From assembly GCA_963205115.1 (NCBI GenBank), contig CAUJHV010000003.1:1-64000 (forward strand): DNA of 64,000 bases. The letters are read 5' to 3'. Under the pieces are notes generated by a model. That model had not been told where the DNA came from, did no database searches, and saw nothing but the letters and a program-made list of their open reading frames with translations. The translations under genes were made by a program, and so were the position numbers. Position 1 is the first letter of the stretch, and every line of letters begins with the position of its first letter. This DNA is from Pseudomonadota bacterium (GTDB taxonomy: Bacteria; Pseudomonadota; Gammaproteobacteria; Burkholderiales; Burkholderiaceae_C). Shown piece after piece: positions 57,453 through 64,000 of this stretch.

Positions 57453-58390
57453 ATCTCGTCGATCGTCGGCGTGGCCACGCCGGCCAGGTCGCGCATCGCG
57501 GCCACCGAGTCGGTGAGCACATCCACTTCCAGCGGCCGGCCGCGGTCCCAGTCCTGCAGCATCGACATGCGGTGGGCGCCGGCGTTGCGCGCGGCCGCGA
57601 TGCGCTCGTCGGTGCTGATGGGCCAGCGCTCGACGCCCAGTGCCTCGGCCACGACCTCTGCCTCGCGCATCATGCGACGCACGATGGCCACGATCTCGGG
57701 CGATGCGGTAAGCCGGTCCAGCGTGGCGCCGGTCAGCACCGCCAGCGGGTTCCAGCTGAGGCTGCTGATCATCTTGGCCCAGATCCAGGCGCGGATGTCG
57801 GGCACCACCTGCGCATTCAGGCCGGCGGCGTTCATGGCGTCGGCCAGGCGCTGCAGGCGCGGGCTCACGCGGCCGTCGGGTTCGCCGATCGGAAAGCGCA
57901 GCAGCTTGCCGTCGTGATGGATGACGCCCGGCTCGAGGACCTCGGTCGCCACCCAATAGACGCAGCCCAGCGCACGCGCCGGGCCCAGCGTGCGCCACTG
58001 CGCGCCGCCAGGGTCCAGGCGCTCGATCTGCTGCCCGCCGTGTGCGCCGCCCAGGCCATGGAAGTACCAGTAGGGAATGCCGGTGGTGGGCGGCACCACG
58101 GTGGTATCGGGCCCCAGCAGGGATGCCAGCGCCGGCAATGCGGGCGCCAGTTGGTGCTGCTTGAGGGCGATGAAGACGATGTCCTGCGGGCCCAGGTCCT
58201 CGGCCCGGTCGGTGGCACGCACGCGCGCCGCGAGTTCGCCCTTCGGCGACCGCACGCGCAGCCCGTGTTCGCGGATCGCGGCCAGGTGCGCGCCGCGCGC
58301 CACCACGCTGACCTCCACGCCATCGACCTGCGCCAGGTGCGCGGCGACAAAGCCGCCGATGGCGCCGGCGCCGAAGATGCAGATGCGCAT
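57404..58390 (-). CDS. Ketopantoate reductase family protein (PanE/ApbA-like)
   Basis: A 328-residue NADPH-dependent 2-oxo acid reductase-type protein. The Rossmann motif is MRICIFGAGAIGGFVAAHL. KQHQLAPALPAL and PPTTGIPYWYFHGLGG follow. The C-terminal domain contains IWAKMISSLSWNPLAVLTG with the catalytic lysine and asparagine pattern, and ERIAAARNAGAHRMSMLQDWDRGRPLEVD. It is the last gene of the liv-SDR-ADH-MaoC operon. In a catabolic operon it more likely reduces or oxidises a pathway keto acid than makes pantoate. Its 3' end overlaps the convergent crotonase gene by 49 bp. Confidence 0.9.
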   Translation of the reverse strand: MRICIFGAGAIGGFVAAHLAQVDGVEVSVVARGAHLAAIREHGLRVRSPKGELAARVRATDRAEDLGPQDIVFIALKQHQLAPALPALASLLGPDTTVVPPTTGIPYWYFHGLGGAHGGQQIERLDPGGAQWRTLGPARALGCVYWVATEVLEPGVIHHDGKLLRFPIGEPDGRVSPRLQRLADAMNAAGLNAQVVPDIRAWIWAKMISSLSWNPLAVLTGATLDRLTASPEIVAIVRRMMREAEVVAEALGVERWPISTDERIAAARNAGAHRMSMLQDWDRGRPLEVDVLTDSVAAMRDLAGVATPTIDEIYGLLRLRASSASAAR

Positions 58391-58401
58391 GGTGCTTGCC
58401 T

Positions 58402-59286
58402 TCAGTTAGCGAGCATGCAGATGCCGCGGTCGAGCAGGCGCACGCCACGTTCGACAGCGGTGCTGCGGAACCGCACCGTTCCCGCACCGCCGTTGAACAG
58501 TTCCACACGCACTGTGTCGCCCGGCAACCCCGGCGCGACGAAGCGCACGGCGATCGAGAGCAAGCGCTCAGGCCGTCCCGCCGCACAGGCTTTCAGCACC
58601 GCGCGGCAGGCGCGGCCGAGGTTGTTCAGGCCGTGCGAGATGGGCCGCTCGAAGCCGGCTTCGTGCGCGATGGCGGGGTCGGCGTGGATCGGCATCCAGT
58701 CCTGGCTGGCGACGCGGTAGAGCAGGGCGGATTGCGCCGAGGTGGCGTATTCCAGCACCGCGGTCGGCTTCGCGTCGTCGGCGATCAGCGGCAGCGGCGG
58801 TGTGGCCGCGGCCGCATCGCCCCAGTCGCCGCAGCCACCGTCGCCGCGCAGGAACTGCAGGCTCTGCAGGCTGGCCAGGTGCGCGCCACTGGCGCGGTCG
58901 TGGAGCTCGGTGTTCATCTGCAGCACCGCGCCACGCCCGATGCCCTTGTCCTGCACGCGCACCACGCGGTGGTGTGTGCGCACCTGGCCGGCCACCGGCA
59001 GCGGGCGGTGCAGCTGCAGGTGCTGCTCGCCGTGCACGATGTGTTTCCAGTCGATGGCGACGGCGGGGTCGTCGTGCCAGAAGGGCTGCCAGCCCAGGAT
59101 GACGGCCTGCGAGGGCACCACTTGCTGCGGACGACCAGGCAGCGCTTCGTAGACATAGGGCAGCTCGTCGGCGTCCAGCGGGTCGGTGCCCATGCCCAGC
59201 GACAGCGCATAGAGCAGGCTGTCGCGCGCCGTGTAGTCGTGGTCGGTGGGCGCGAAGGCCTGGTGGATGACGCGGTCGAGGTTCAT
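58402..59286 (-). CDS. MaoC-like hydratase 2 of the MFE-2 type
   Basis: A 294-residue double hot-dog protein like the hydratase 2 part of peroxisomal multifunctional enzyme 2. The N-terminal half is non-catalytic (TARDSLLYALSLGMGTDPLD, LPYVYE). The C-terminal half holds the hydratase motif SQDWMPIHADPAIAHEAGFERPISHGLN in blocks, with the catalytic Asp and His. It forms (R)-3-hydroxyacyl-CoA, which the FOX2-like SDR at 52409-53323 could oxidise. It overlaps the alcohol dehydrogenase-like gene by 4 bp. Confidence 0.9.
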   Translation of the reverse strand: MNLDRVIHQAFAPTDHDYTARDSLLYALSLGMGTDPLDADELPYVYEALPGRPQQVVPSQAVILGWQPFWHDDPAVAIDWKHIVHGEQHLQLHRPLPVAGQVRTHHRVVRVQDKGIGRGAVLQMNTELHDRASGAHLASLQSLQFLRGDGGCGDWGDAAAATPPLPLIADDAKPTAVLEYATSAQSALLYRVASQDWMPIHADPAIAHEAGFERPISHGLNNLGRACRAVLKACAAGRPERLLSIAVRFVAPGLPGDTVRVELFNGGAGTVRFRSTAVERGVRLLDRGICMLAN

Positions 59287-60311
59287 GCGGCCACCGTGAC
59301 CACGACCTTGCCGAACTGGTCGCCGGCGTGCAGGCGGTCGAAGGCGGCGTGCACCTGCGCCAGCGGGTAGCGCTGGTCGATCACCGGCTTCAGGCCGCCG
59401 CGCGCGAACAGCGCCACGAGCTGCCGGAATTCCTCGATGCTGCCGCCGGTGGAACCGTAGACCTCGAGTTGGCGGATGAACAGGCGCTGCAGGTCGGCGC
59501 CGGGGTTCGAGCCGGTCGTCGCGCCGCAGGTCACCAGGCGGCCGCCGCGTCGCAGGCTCTTGAGCGAATCGGACCAGCTGGCTTCGCCGACGCTGTCGAT
59601 CACCATGTCGACGCCTTCGCCGCCGGTCATCTCCATCACGCGCTTGGCCACCTTCTCGGTGCGGTAGTTGATGCCGCCGCTGGCGCCCAACGCCTTCGCA
59701 CGCGCGAGCTTCTCGTCGCTGCTGCTGGTGACGATCACACGCACGCCGGCCATCAGGGCCAGCTGCAGGCAGGCCACCGCCACGCCGCCGCCGATGCCGA
59801 CCACCAGCACCGTCTCGCCCGTCTTCAGCGCGCGCTTGCCGAACAGCATGCGCCAGGCGGTGAGGTGGCCCACCATCAGCGCACCGGCGTCGACGAGGTC
59901 CGCGTCGTCGGGCAGCGGGAAGAAGCAGTTCACCGGCATCGCGATGTACTCGGCCAGCGTGCCGTCGCGGTGCTCGCCCATGATGTCGGCGTGCAGGCAC
60001 AGCGGCTGGTCGCCGGCCAGGCAGAAGCGGCAGTGGCCGCAATAGGCGTTGGAGTAGAGCACCGCCTTCTGGCCGACCTTCAGGCCGCTGCCGGCTGGCG
60101 CCTCGGCCACCACGCCGGCCGCTTCCACGCCCTGCACCAGCGGCAGCGTGTGCGTGATGCCGACGCCGCTGTCACGCATGTAGAGGTCGACACGGTTCAG
60201 GCCCACGGCGTGCACGCGCAACAGCGCTTCGCCGGCCCGCGGCACGGGCTTGGGGACGTCACGCAGCTTCAGGCCTTCACGGCCGCGCGATTCGAGAACG
60301 GCAGCTTGCAT
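59283..60311 (-). CDS. Zinc-type alcohol dehydrogenase / quinone oxidoreductase family protein
   Basis: A 342-residue medium-chain dehydrogenase. The N-terminal GroES-like domain carries a structural zinc motif (CGHCRFCLAGDQPLC) and GVEAAGVVAEAPAGSG. The NAD(P) fold has VLVVGIGGGVAVACLQLA. The family includes enoyl-CoA reductases, quinone reductases and alcohol dehydrogenases. The GIGGGVA motif and HLTAWRMLF block point to the enoyl reductase-like side. It is in the liv operon between the SDR and MaoC-like genes. Confidence 0.9.
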   Translation of the reverse strand: MQAAVLESRGREGLKLRDVPKPVPRAGEALLRVHAVGLNRVDLYMRDSGVGITHTLPLVQGVEAAGVVAEAPAGSGLKVGQKAVLYSNAYCGHCRFCLAGDQPLCLHADIMGEHRDGTLAEYIAMPVNCFFPLPDDADLVDAGALMVGHLTAWRMLFGKRALKTGETVLVVGIGGGVAVACLQLALMAGVRVIVTSSSDEKLARAKALGASGGINYRTEKVAKRVMEMTGGEGVDMVIDSVGEASWSDSLKSLRRGGRLVTCGATTGSNPGADLQRLFIRQLEVYGSTGGSIEEFRQLVALFARGGLKPVIDQRYPLAQVHAAFDRLHAGDQFGKVVVTVAA

Positions 60312-60321
60312 GGCTAGCCTT

Positions 60322-61128
60322 TCAGTTCGGGGTGAGCACCGCGCCGCCGCACACCGAGATGACCTGCCCGGTCACGTAGCGCGAGAGGTCGGTGACGAGG
60401 AATTCGAGCACGCCGGCGCAGTCTTCCACCTCGCCGAAGCGGCGCAGCGGGATCTGCGCCAGTTCTTCGGCGCTGCCGATGCCGCGCTGCGCCACGGCCT
60501 GTGCCACGCGCGCCGTCATCATCACGCCGGGTGAGAGACAGTTGGCGCGGATGCCGTGCGGCCCCAGCTCGCAGGCCAGGTAGCGCGTGTAGTGCGCGAC
60601 TGCCGCCTTGCTGGCTGCGTAGGCCGCGATCAGGCCCTGCTTGTAGGTGCTGACGCCGGACTGCGAGGCGATGTTGACCAGCACGCCACCGCCCTGACGC
60701 TTCATCGCGGGCACCGCGGCCTGGCAGCAGAACTGCATGCTCATGAAGTTGACGTCGAAGAGCAGCCGCGTATCGGCTTCGGGCGATTCCGACGCGCGGC
60801 TGCGTTCGGCCGGCGTGATCGCGCCGCCGGCGTTGTTGACGAGGATGTCCAGGCGCCCGAAGTGTTCGATCACGCGCTGCACGGCGGCGGTGGCGCTGTC
60901 GTGCTTCGCGAGATCGGCCTGCACGCCCAGGCTGCGGCGGCCGAGCGCCTTGATCTCGGCCGGCACGCTCTCGGCGCCGAGCACTTCGCCGTAGTGCGCG
61001 GCGCCGTTCAGGTCGAGGTCGACGATGGCGACATCGGCACCCAGACGCGCCAGGCGCAGCGCGTAGGCGCGGCCGAGCCCGCGGGCGCCGCCGGTGACGA
61101 GGGCGGTCTTGCCGGACAGTGGGGTCAC
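60322..61128 (-). CDS. SDR-family oxidoreductase (3-hydroxyacyl-CoA dehydrogenase-like)
   Basis: A 268-residue short-chain dehydrogenase. Motifs are ALVTGGARGLGRAYALRLA, ADVAIVDLDLNG (NAD preference), ILVNNAGGAITPAER, and the catalytic YAASK in GLIAAYAASKAAV. The start is a GTG at 61128 with a GAAGGAG site. It lies 10 bp downstream of livF, and a dehydrogenase gene follows at 11 bp, so it belongs to the importer operon and should act early on the imported acid after CoA activation. Confidence 0.9.
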   Translation of the reverse strand: MTPLSGKTALVTGGARGLGRAYALRLARLGADVAIVDLDLNGAAHYGEVLGAESVPAEIKALGRRSLGVQADLAKHDSATAAVQRVIEHFGRLDILVNNAGGAITPAERSRASESPEADTRLLFDVNFMSMQFCCQAAVPAMKRQGGGVLVNIASQSGVSTYKQGLIAAYAASKAAVAHYTRYLACELGPHGIRANCLSPGVMMTARVAQAVAQRGIGSAEELAQIPLRRFGEVEDCAGVLEFLVTDLSRYVTGQVISVCGGAVLTPN

Positions 61129-61138
61129 GAAGGCTCCT

Positions 61139-61864
61139 TCAGGTGGCTGCGGCGCCCAGGTAGGCGCGCCGAACGAGCTCGCTGCCGCGCAGCTCGCGCG
61201 CCGGGCCCTGCCCGATGACGCGGCCTTGCGCCAGCACATAGGCGGTGTCGGCGATCTGCAGCGCGCGGTCGACCATCTGCTCGACCAGCAGGATGGTCGT
61301 GCCCTGCGCGCGCAGCTGCACCACGGCGTCGAGCAACTGGTCGATGACGGCGGGCGCCAACCCCAACGAGGGTTCGTCCAGCATCAGCAGCCGCGGCGCG
61401 TGCATCAGCGCCTGGCCCACCGCCAGCATCTGCTGCTGGCCGCCGGAGAGGATGCCGGCCGGCACGTCGGGCCGCTCGGCCAGTATCGGGAAGAGGGCGT
61501 GGACACGCTCGTAGCGCGCCGCCGCTTCGCCCGTCGAGATCTGGCTGCCCCACAGGCCGAGCTGCAGGTTGTCGCGCACGCTCTGGCCGCGGAAGAGCCT
61601 GCGGCCTTCGGCCACGTGCAGCAGCCCGCGGCCGACGATGGCGGCGGGGTTGGCGCCGGCGATGGCTTGGCCGCCGAACGTGATCTGGCCCGCGGTCGGC
61701 TTCAGCAGGCCGGACAGCGTGCGCAGCAGCGTCGACTTGCCGGCGCCGTTGCTGCCCACCAGTGCGACGAAGCCGCCCTCGGGCACCTCGATCGACACCC
61801 CCTCGAGCACGCCCACGTGGCCGTAGCCGGCGTGCAGGCCGTCGACCTTCAAGAGCGCGGTCAT
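61139..61864 (-). CDS. livF: ABC transporter ATPase LivF
   Basis: A 241-residue ATPase of the branched-chain amino acid (HAAT) importer family. Walker A is VGSNGAGKSTLLR, the signature LSGGQQQMLAVGQAL and Walker B LLMLDEPSLGLAP. Liv-type importers for aromatic and alicyclic acids are frequent in catabolic clusters. It overlaps the LivM-LivG fusion gene by 4 bp. It should energise uptake of the pathway's acid together with the fused protein and LivH. Confidence 0.95.
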   Translation of the reverse strand: MTALLKVDGLHAGYGHVGVLEGVSIEVPEGGFVALVGSNGAGKSTLLRTLSGLLKPTAGQITFGGQAIAGANPAAIVGRGLLHVAEGRRLFRGQSVRDNLQLGLWGSQISTGEAAARYERVHALFPILAERPDVPAGILSGGQQQMLAVGQALMHAPRLLMLDEPSLGLAPAVIDQLLDAVVQLRAQGTTILLVEQMVDRALQIADTAYVLAQGRVIGQGPARELRGSELVRRAYLGAAAT

Positions 61865-63669
61865 GCCGATCCCCCGGTGCCTTCGCGGCCCATGTAGGCG
61901 CGCTCCACCTCGGGGTGGCGGAAAACTTCTTCCGGCGTGCCGGCGGCCAGCACCTTGCCGCGGTCGAGCACGGTGACCTGGTCGCTGATGCGCGCGATGA
62001 GCTCCAGGTGGTGCTCGACGATCAGCACCGTGGTGCCCAGCGCGGTGATCGACTGGATGAGGGCGCCCAGGCGGTCCAGCTCGTCCATCGACAGCCCGGC
62101 GGCCGGCTCGTCCAGCAGCAGCAGCGCGGGCCGGCCCGCGAGGGCGCGCGCGATCTCCACAAGCCGCTGCTGACCGTGCGGCAGGTCGCCCGCGAGTTCG
62201 CGCGCACGGCCGGCGAGGCCCACGAAGCGCAGCAGCGCCATCGCCTCGGCCGTGCTCTCGTCATGATCGCGGCGCGCGCGCGGCAGCGCCAGGGCCACCT
62301 CGACCGCGTGTGCGCGTTCGCGCACGAAGCCGCCCAGCCGCACGTTGTCCAGCACGCTCATCTCGCCCAGCAGCTTGGGTGTCTGGAAGGTGCGGCCCAC
62401 GCCCAGCTGCGCGATCCGGTGCGGCGCCAGCGCGCCGAGGTCGGTGTCGCCCAGGCGCACCTGGCCGGCGTCGGCGCGGATGAAGCCGCTCACCACGTTG
62501 AGCGTGGTCGTCTTGCCTGACCCGTTGGGCCCGACCAGGGCATGCGTGCGGCCGGCCGCGGCGGTGAGCGCACAGCCTTCCAGGGCCTTGACGCCGCCGA
62601 AGTGTTTGTCCAGGCCTTGCAGCACCAGCGGCAAAGCCGCGGCCACGCGCGTGTGCACGGCGGGCAATTCGCCATCGGCGGGCGGTGGTGGCAACGTGCG
62701 CTGCCAGCGCCGCCACACCGGCATGCCCATCAGCCCTTGCGGCGCAAAGACCATCAGCACCAGCAGCACGACACCGTAGATCGCCAGCCGCCAGCTCTGC
62801 AACGGGCCCAGCAGTTCGGGCAGCAGGAAGAACACCAGCGTGCCGACCACCGGCCCCCACAGCTTGCCCAGGCCACCGACGACGATGCACAGCAGGAAGA
62901 AGATCGAAAAATCGGCGCTGAAGTCTTCCGGCGTGATCACCGTCTTCTGCACCGCGAAGAACGCGCCGCCCAGCCCGGCGATCGCGGCGCTGACCGCAAA
63001 CGCAAACAGCTTGATGCGCCACAGCGAGACACCCGAGGCGGTGGCCGCCAGCGGGTTGTCGCGCGCGGCCACCATGCCGCGTCCGAAGCGCGAGTGCACC
63101 AGGTTGCGCACCAGCCAGAAGGCCAGCACCACACAGATGGCCGCGGCGATGTACACCTCGCGCGGCGTCATCGGCCGGCCGAAGAGGGCCGGCGCCGGTA
63201 TGCCGACGATGCCGGAAAAGCCGCGCGTGAGGCCGCGCCACTCCACCAGCAGGTCCGTCACCACCTGCGCGAAGGTGAGCGTGACGAGCGCGAAGTACCA
63301 GGTCGACAGGCGCAGCGCCGGCAGCGCCATCACGAGACCGGCGCCGGTGGCCACCAACATGCCTGCCGGCGCGGCGAGCCAGAAGCTCCACTTCGCGTCG
63401 ACCATCAGCAGCGCCGTCGTGTAGGCGCCCAGGCCGACCAGCGCGCCGTGGCCGATCGACACCTGGCCGGCGTAGCCGGTGAGGAAGTTCAGGCCGATGG
63501 CGACCAGCATCATCACCAGCGCCTGCGTGGCCAGGAACAGCACGAAGTCGCCCCGGAAGGCCAGCGGCAGCGCCAAGAGTGCCAGGGCCGCGATCGCCAT
63601 CGCGGCGCGCGGCAGGCGCCGTGGCGGGGCGGCCGACGCGGCCAGCGTCTGCGAGGTGGGCACGTTCAT
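61861..63669 (-). CDS. Fused ABC permease-ATPase (LivM-LivG)
   Basis: A 602-residue fusion. Residues 1-320 are LivM, with about nine membrane segments (LPRAAMAIAALALLALPL, ATQALVMMLVAIGLNFLTGY, GQVSIGHGALVGLGAYTTAL). Residues about 345-602 are LivG, with Walker A VGPNGSGKTTTLN, the signature LPHGQQRLVEIARAL and Walker B LLLLDEPAAGLS. The linker is PVWRRWQRTLPPPP. No frameshift is involved; the fusion is a single open frame, a known variant in betaproteobacteria. Its partners LivF and LivH flank it. Substrate-binding protein genes are not seen in the window. Confidence 0.95.
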   Translation of the reverse strand: MNVPTSQTLAASAAPPRRLPRAAMAIAALALLALPLAFRGDFVLFLATQALVMMLVAIGLNFLTGYAGQVSIGHGALVGLGAYTTALLMVDAKWSFWLAAPAGMLVATGAGLVMALPALRLSTWYFALVTLTFAQVVTDLLVEWRGLTRGFSGIVGIPAPALFGRPMTPREVYIAAAICVVLAFWLVRNLVHSRFGRGMVAARDNPLAATASGVSLWRIKLFAFAVSAAIAGLGGAFFAVQKTVITPEDFSADFSIFFLLCIVVGGLGKLWGPVVGTLVFFLLPELLGPLQSWRLAIYGVVLLVLMVFAPQGLMGMPVWRRWQRTLPPPPADGELPAVHTRVAAALPLVLQGLDKHFGGVKALEGCALTAAAGRTHALVGPNGSGKTTTLNVVSGFIRADAGQVRLGDTDLGALAPHRIAQLGVGRTFQTPKLLGEMSVLDNVRLGGFVRERAHAVEVALALPRARRDHDESTAEAMALLRFVGLAGRARELAGDLPHGQQRLVEIARALAGRPALLLLDEPAAGLSMDELDRLGALIQSITALGTTVLIVEHHLELIARISDQVTVLDRGKVLAAGTPEEVFRHPEVERAYMGREGTGGSA

Positions 63670-63701
63670 GAGGCGGGCATGGGCGAAAGACTCTCAGCCT
63701 C

Positions 63702-64000
63702 TCAGACGCTGCGCGCTTCGAGCGAACTCACCAGCCCGCCCGGTCGCGCGAGCAGCACCGCCAGCACCAGCAGCAGGATCACCGTGTTGTGATAACCCGG
63801 CGACAGCCACAGCGCGCTCGCCGCTTCGGCGATGCCGATCATGCAGCCCGCCACCAGTGCGCCGCGGTTGCTGCCCAGCCCGCCGATGGCCGCTGCCGCG
63901 AAGCCCTTGAGCAGCAGCATGCCGCCCAGCGTGGTCGACGCCGACAGCACAGGCGCGGCGAGATAACCGGTGAGTGCCGCGAAGGCGCCGCCGAACGCAA
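63702..64000 (-). CDS. livH: ABC permease LivH, C-terminal part (cut by window edge)
   Basis: The visible 98 residues belong to the end of the LivH membrane permease: AFGGAFAALTGYLAAPVLSA, the conserved GMLLLKGFAAAAIGGLGSNRGALVAGCMIG (in blocks), and the terminal segment NTVILLLVLAVLLARPGGLV. The N-terminus lies beyond the window. It is upstream of the LivM-LivG fusion by 32 bp on the same strand and completes the importer membrane core. Confidence 0.92.
   Translation of the reverse strand, partial: AFGGAFAALTGYLAAPVLSASTTLGGMLLLKGFAAAAIGGLGSNRGALVAGCMIGIAEAASALWLSPGYHNTVILLLVLAVLLARPGGLVSSLEARSV

Noticed and set aside
1..64000. CRISPR arrays, rRNA, tRNA and intact insertion sequences
   Set aside because: I looked for regular direct repeats with unique spacers, conserved rRNA blocks, tRNA arms and transposase motifs. 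The only regular repeats were the iterons and parS sites.

Overview
This 64 kb window is high-GC DNA from a Burkholderiales-type betaproteobacterium that can fix nitrogen. The support for this is three stand-alone Bug-type periplasmic binding proteins (a hallmark of that order), an H-NS protein of the short betaproteobacterial type, a nifB operon, and a RepA/ParAB replication block typical of burkholderial megaplasmids and chromids. The origin sits in the middle of the window (25.8-29.1 kb), so the whole window most likely belongs to a secondary replicon. I could not assign a genus. I saw no rRNA, tRNA, CRISPR array or intact insertion sequence.

1-5.3 kb: a minus-strand nif operon, nifB - fdxN - A-type Fe-S carrier - TPR-like protein - 4Fe-4S LRV protein - two NifZ proteins - unknown protein - nifS (cut by the window edge). 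It is preceded by a good sigma-54 promoter and a near-consensus NifA site. 5.4-24 kb: an H-NS-like protein and small transport/catabolic modules. These are Bug + M20 amidohydrolase; a glycine-riboswitch-controlled DadA-type oxidase; an NCS1 permease with an FCD-GntR regulator; an EamA transporter; a TAXI-TRAP transporter with DUF1850 and AtuA-family proteins; a Fur-box-preceded cupredoxin-FTR1 iron uptake pair; and a UTRA-GntR + Bug + amidohydrolase group.

23.5-34.7 kb: replicon maintenance. It holds a WGR protein, a YciH/SUI1 protein, RepA, nine iteron-like repeats (five in strict 21-22 bp register), an AT-rich stretch, parA, parB, three identical-core palindromic parS-like sites, a large tyrosine recombinase, two PIN-domain toxin-antitoxin pairs, a broken third PIN gene, an internally deleted YajQ, and a retropepsin-like protease.

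34.9-64 kb: about 30 kb of CoA-thioester catabolism. It includes homologues of the cyclohexanecarboxylate enzymes AliA, BadH and BadI, plus acyl-CoA dehydrogenases, hydratases of crotonase and hot-dog (MaoC) folds, SDR dehydrogenases, a CitE-like lyase, CoA-transferases, an SCP2-type thiolase paired with a fused HMG-CoA-synthase-like/DUF35 protein, a beta-keto acid cleavage enzyme, a MarR regulator and a Liv-type ABC importer with LivM and LivG fused. Together they look like uptake, CoA activation, beta-oxidation-like attack, hydrolytic ring opening and chain shortening of an alicyclic or terpenoid acid. Five promoters in this region, including that of the MarR gene, share a 16-bp element (consensus TACGCTAGTGNACTAT). 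I propose it as the operator that makes the region one regulon.
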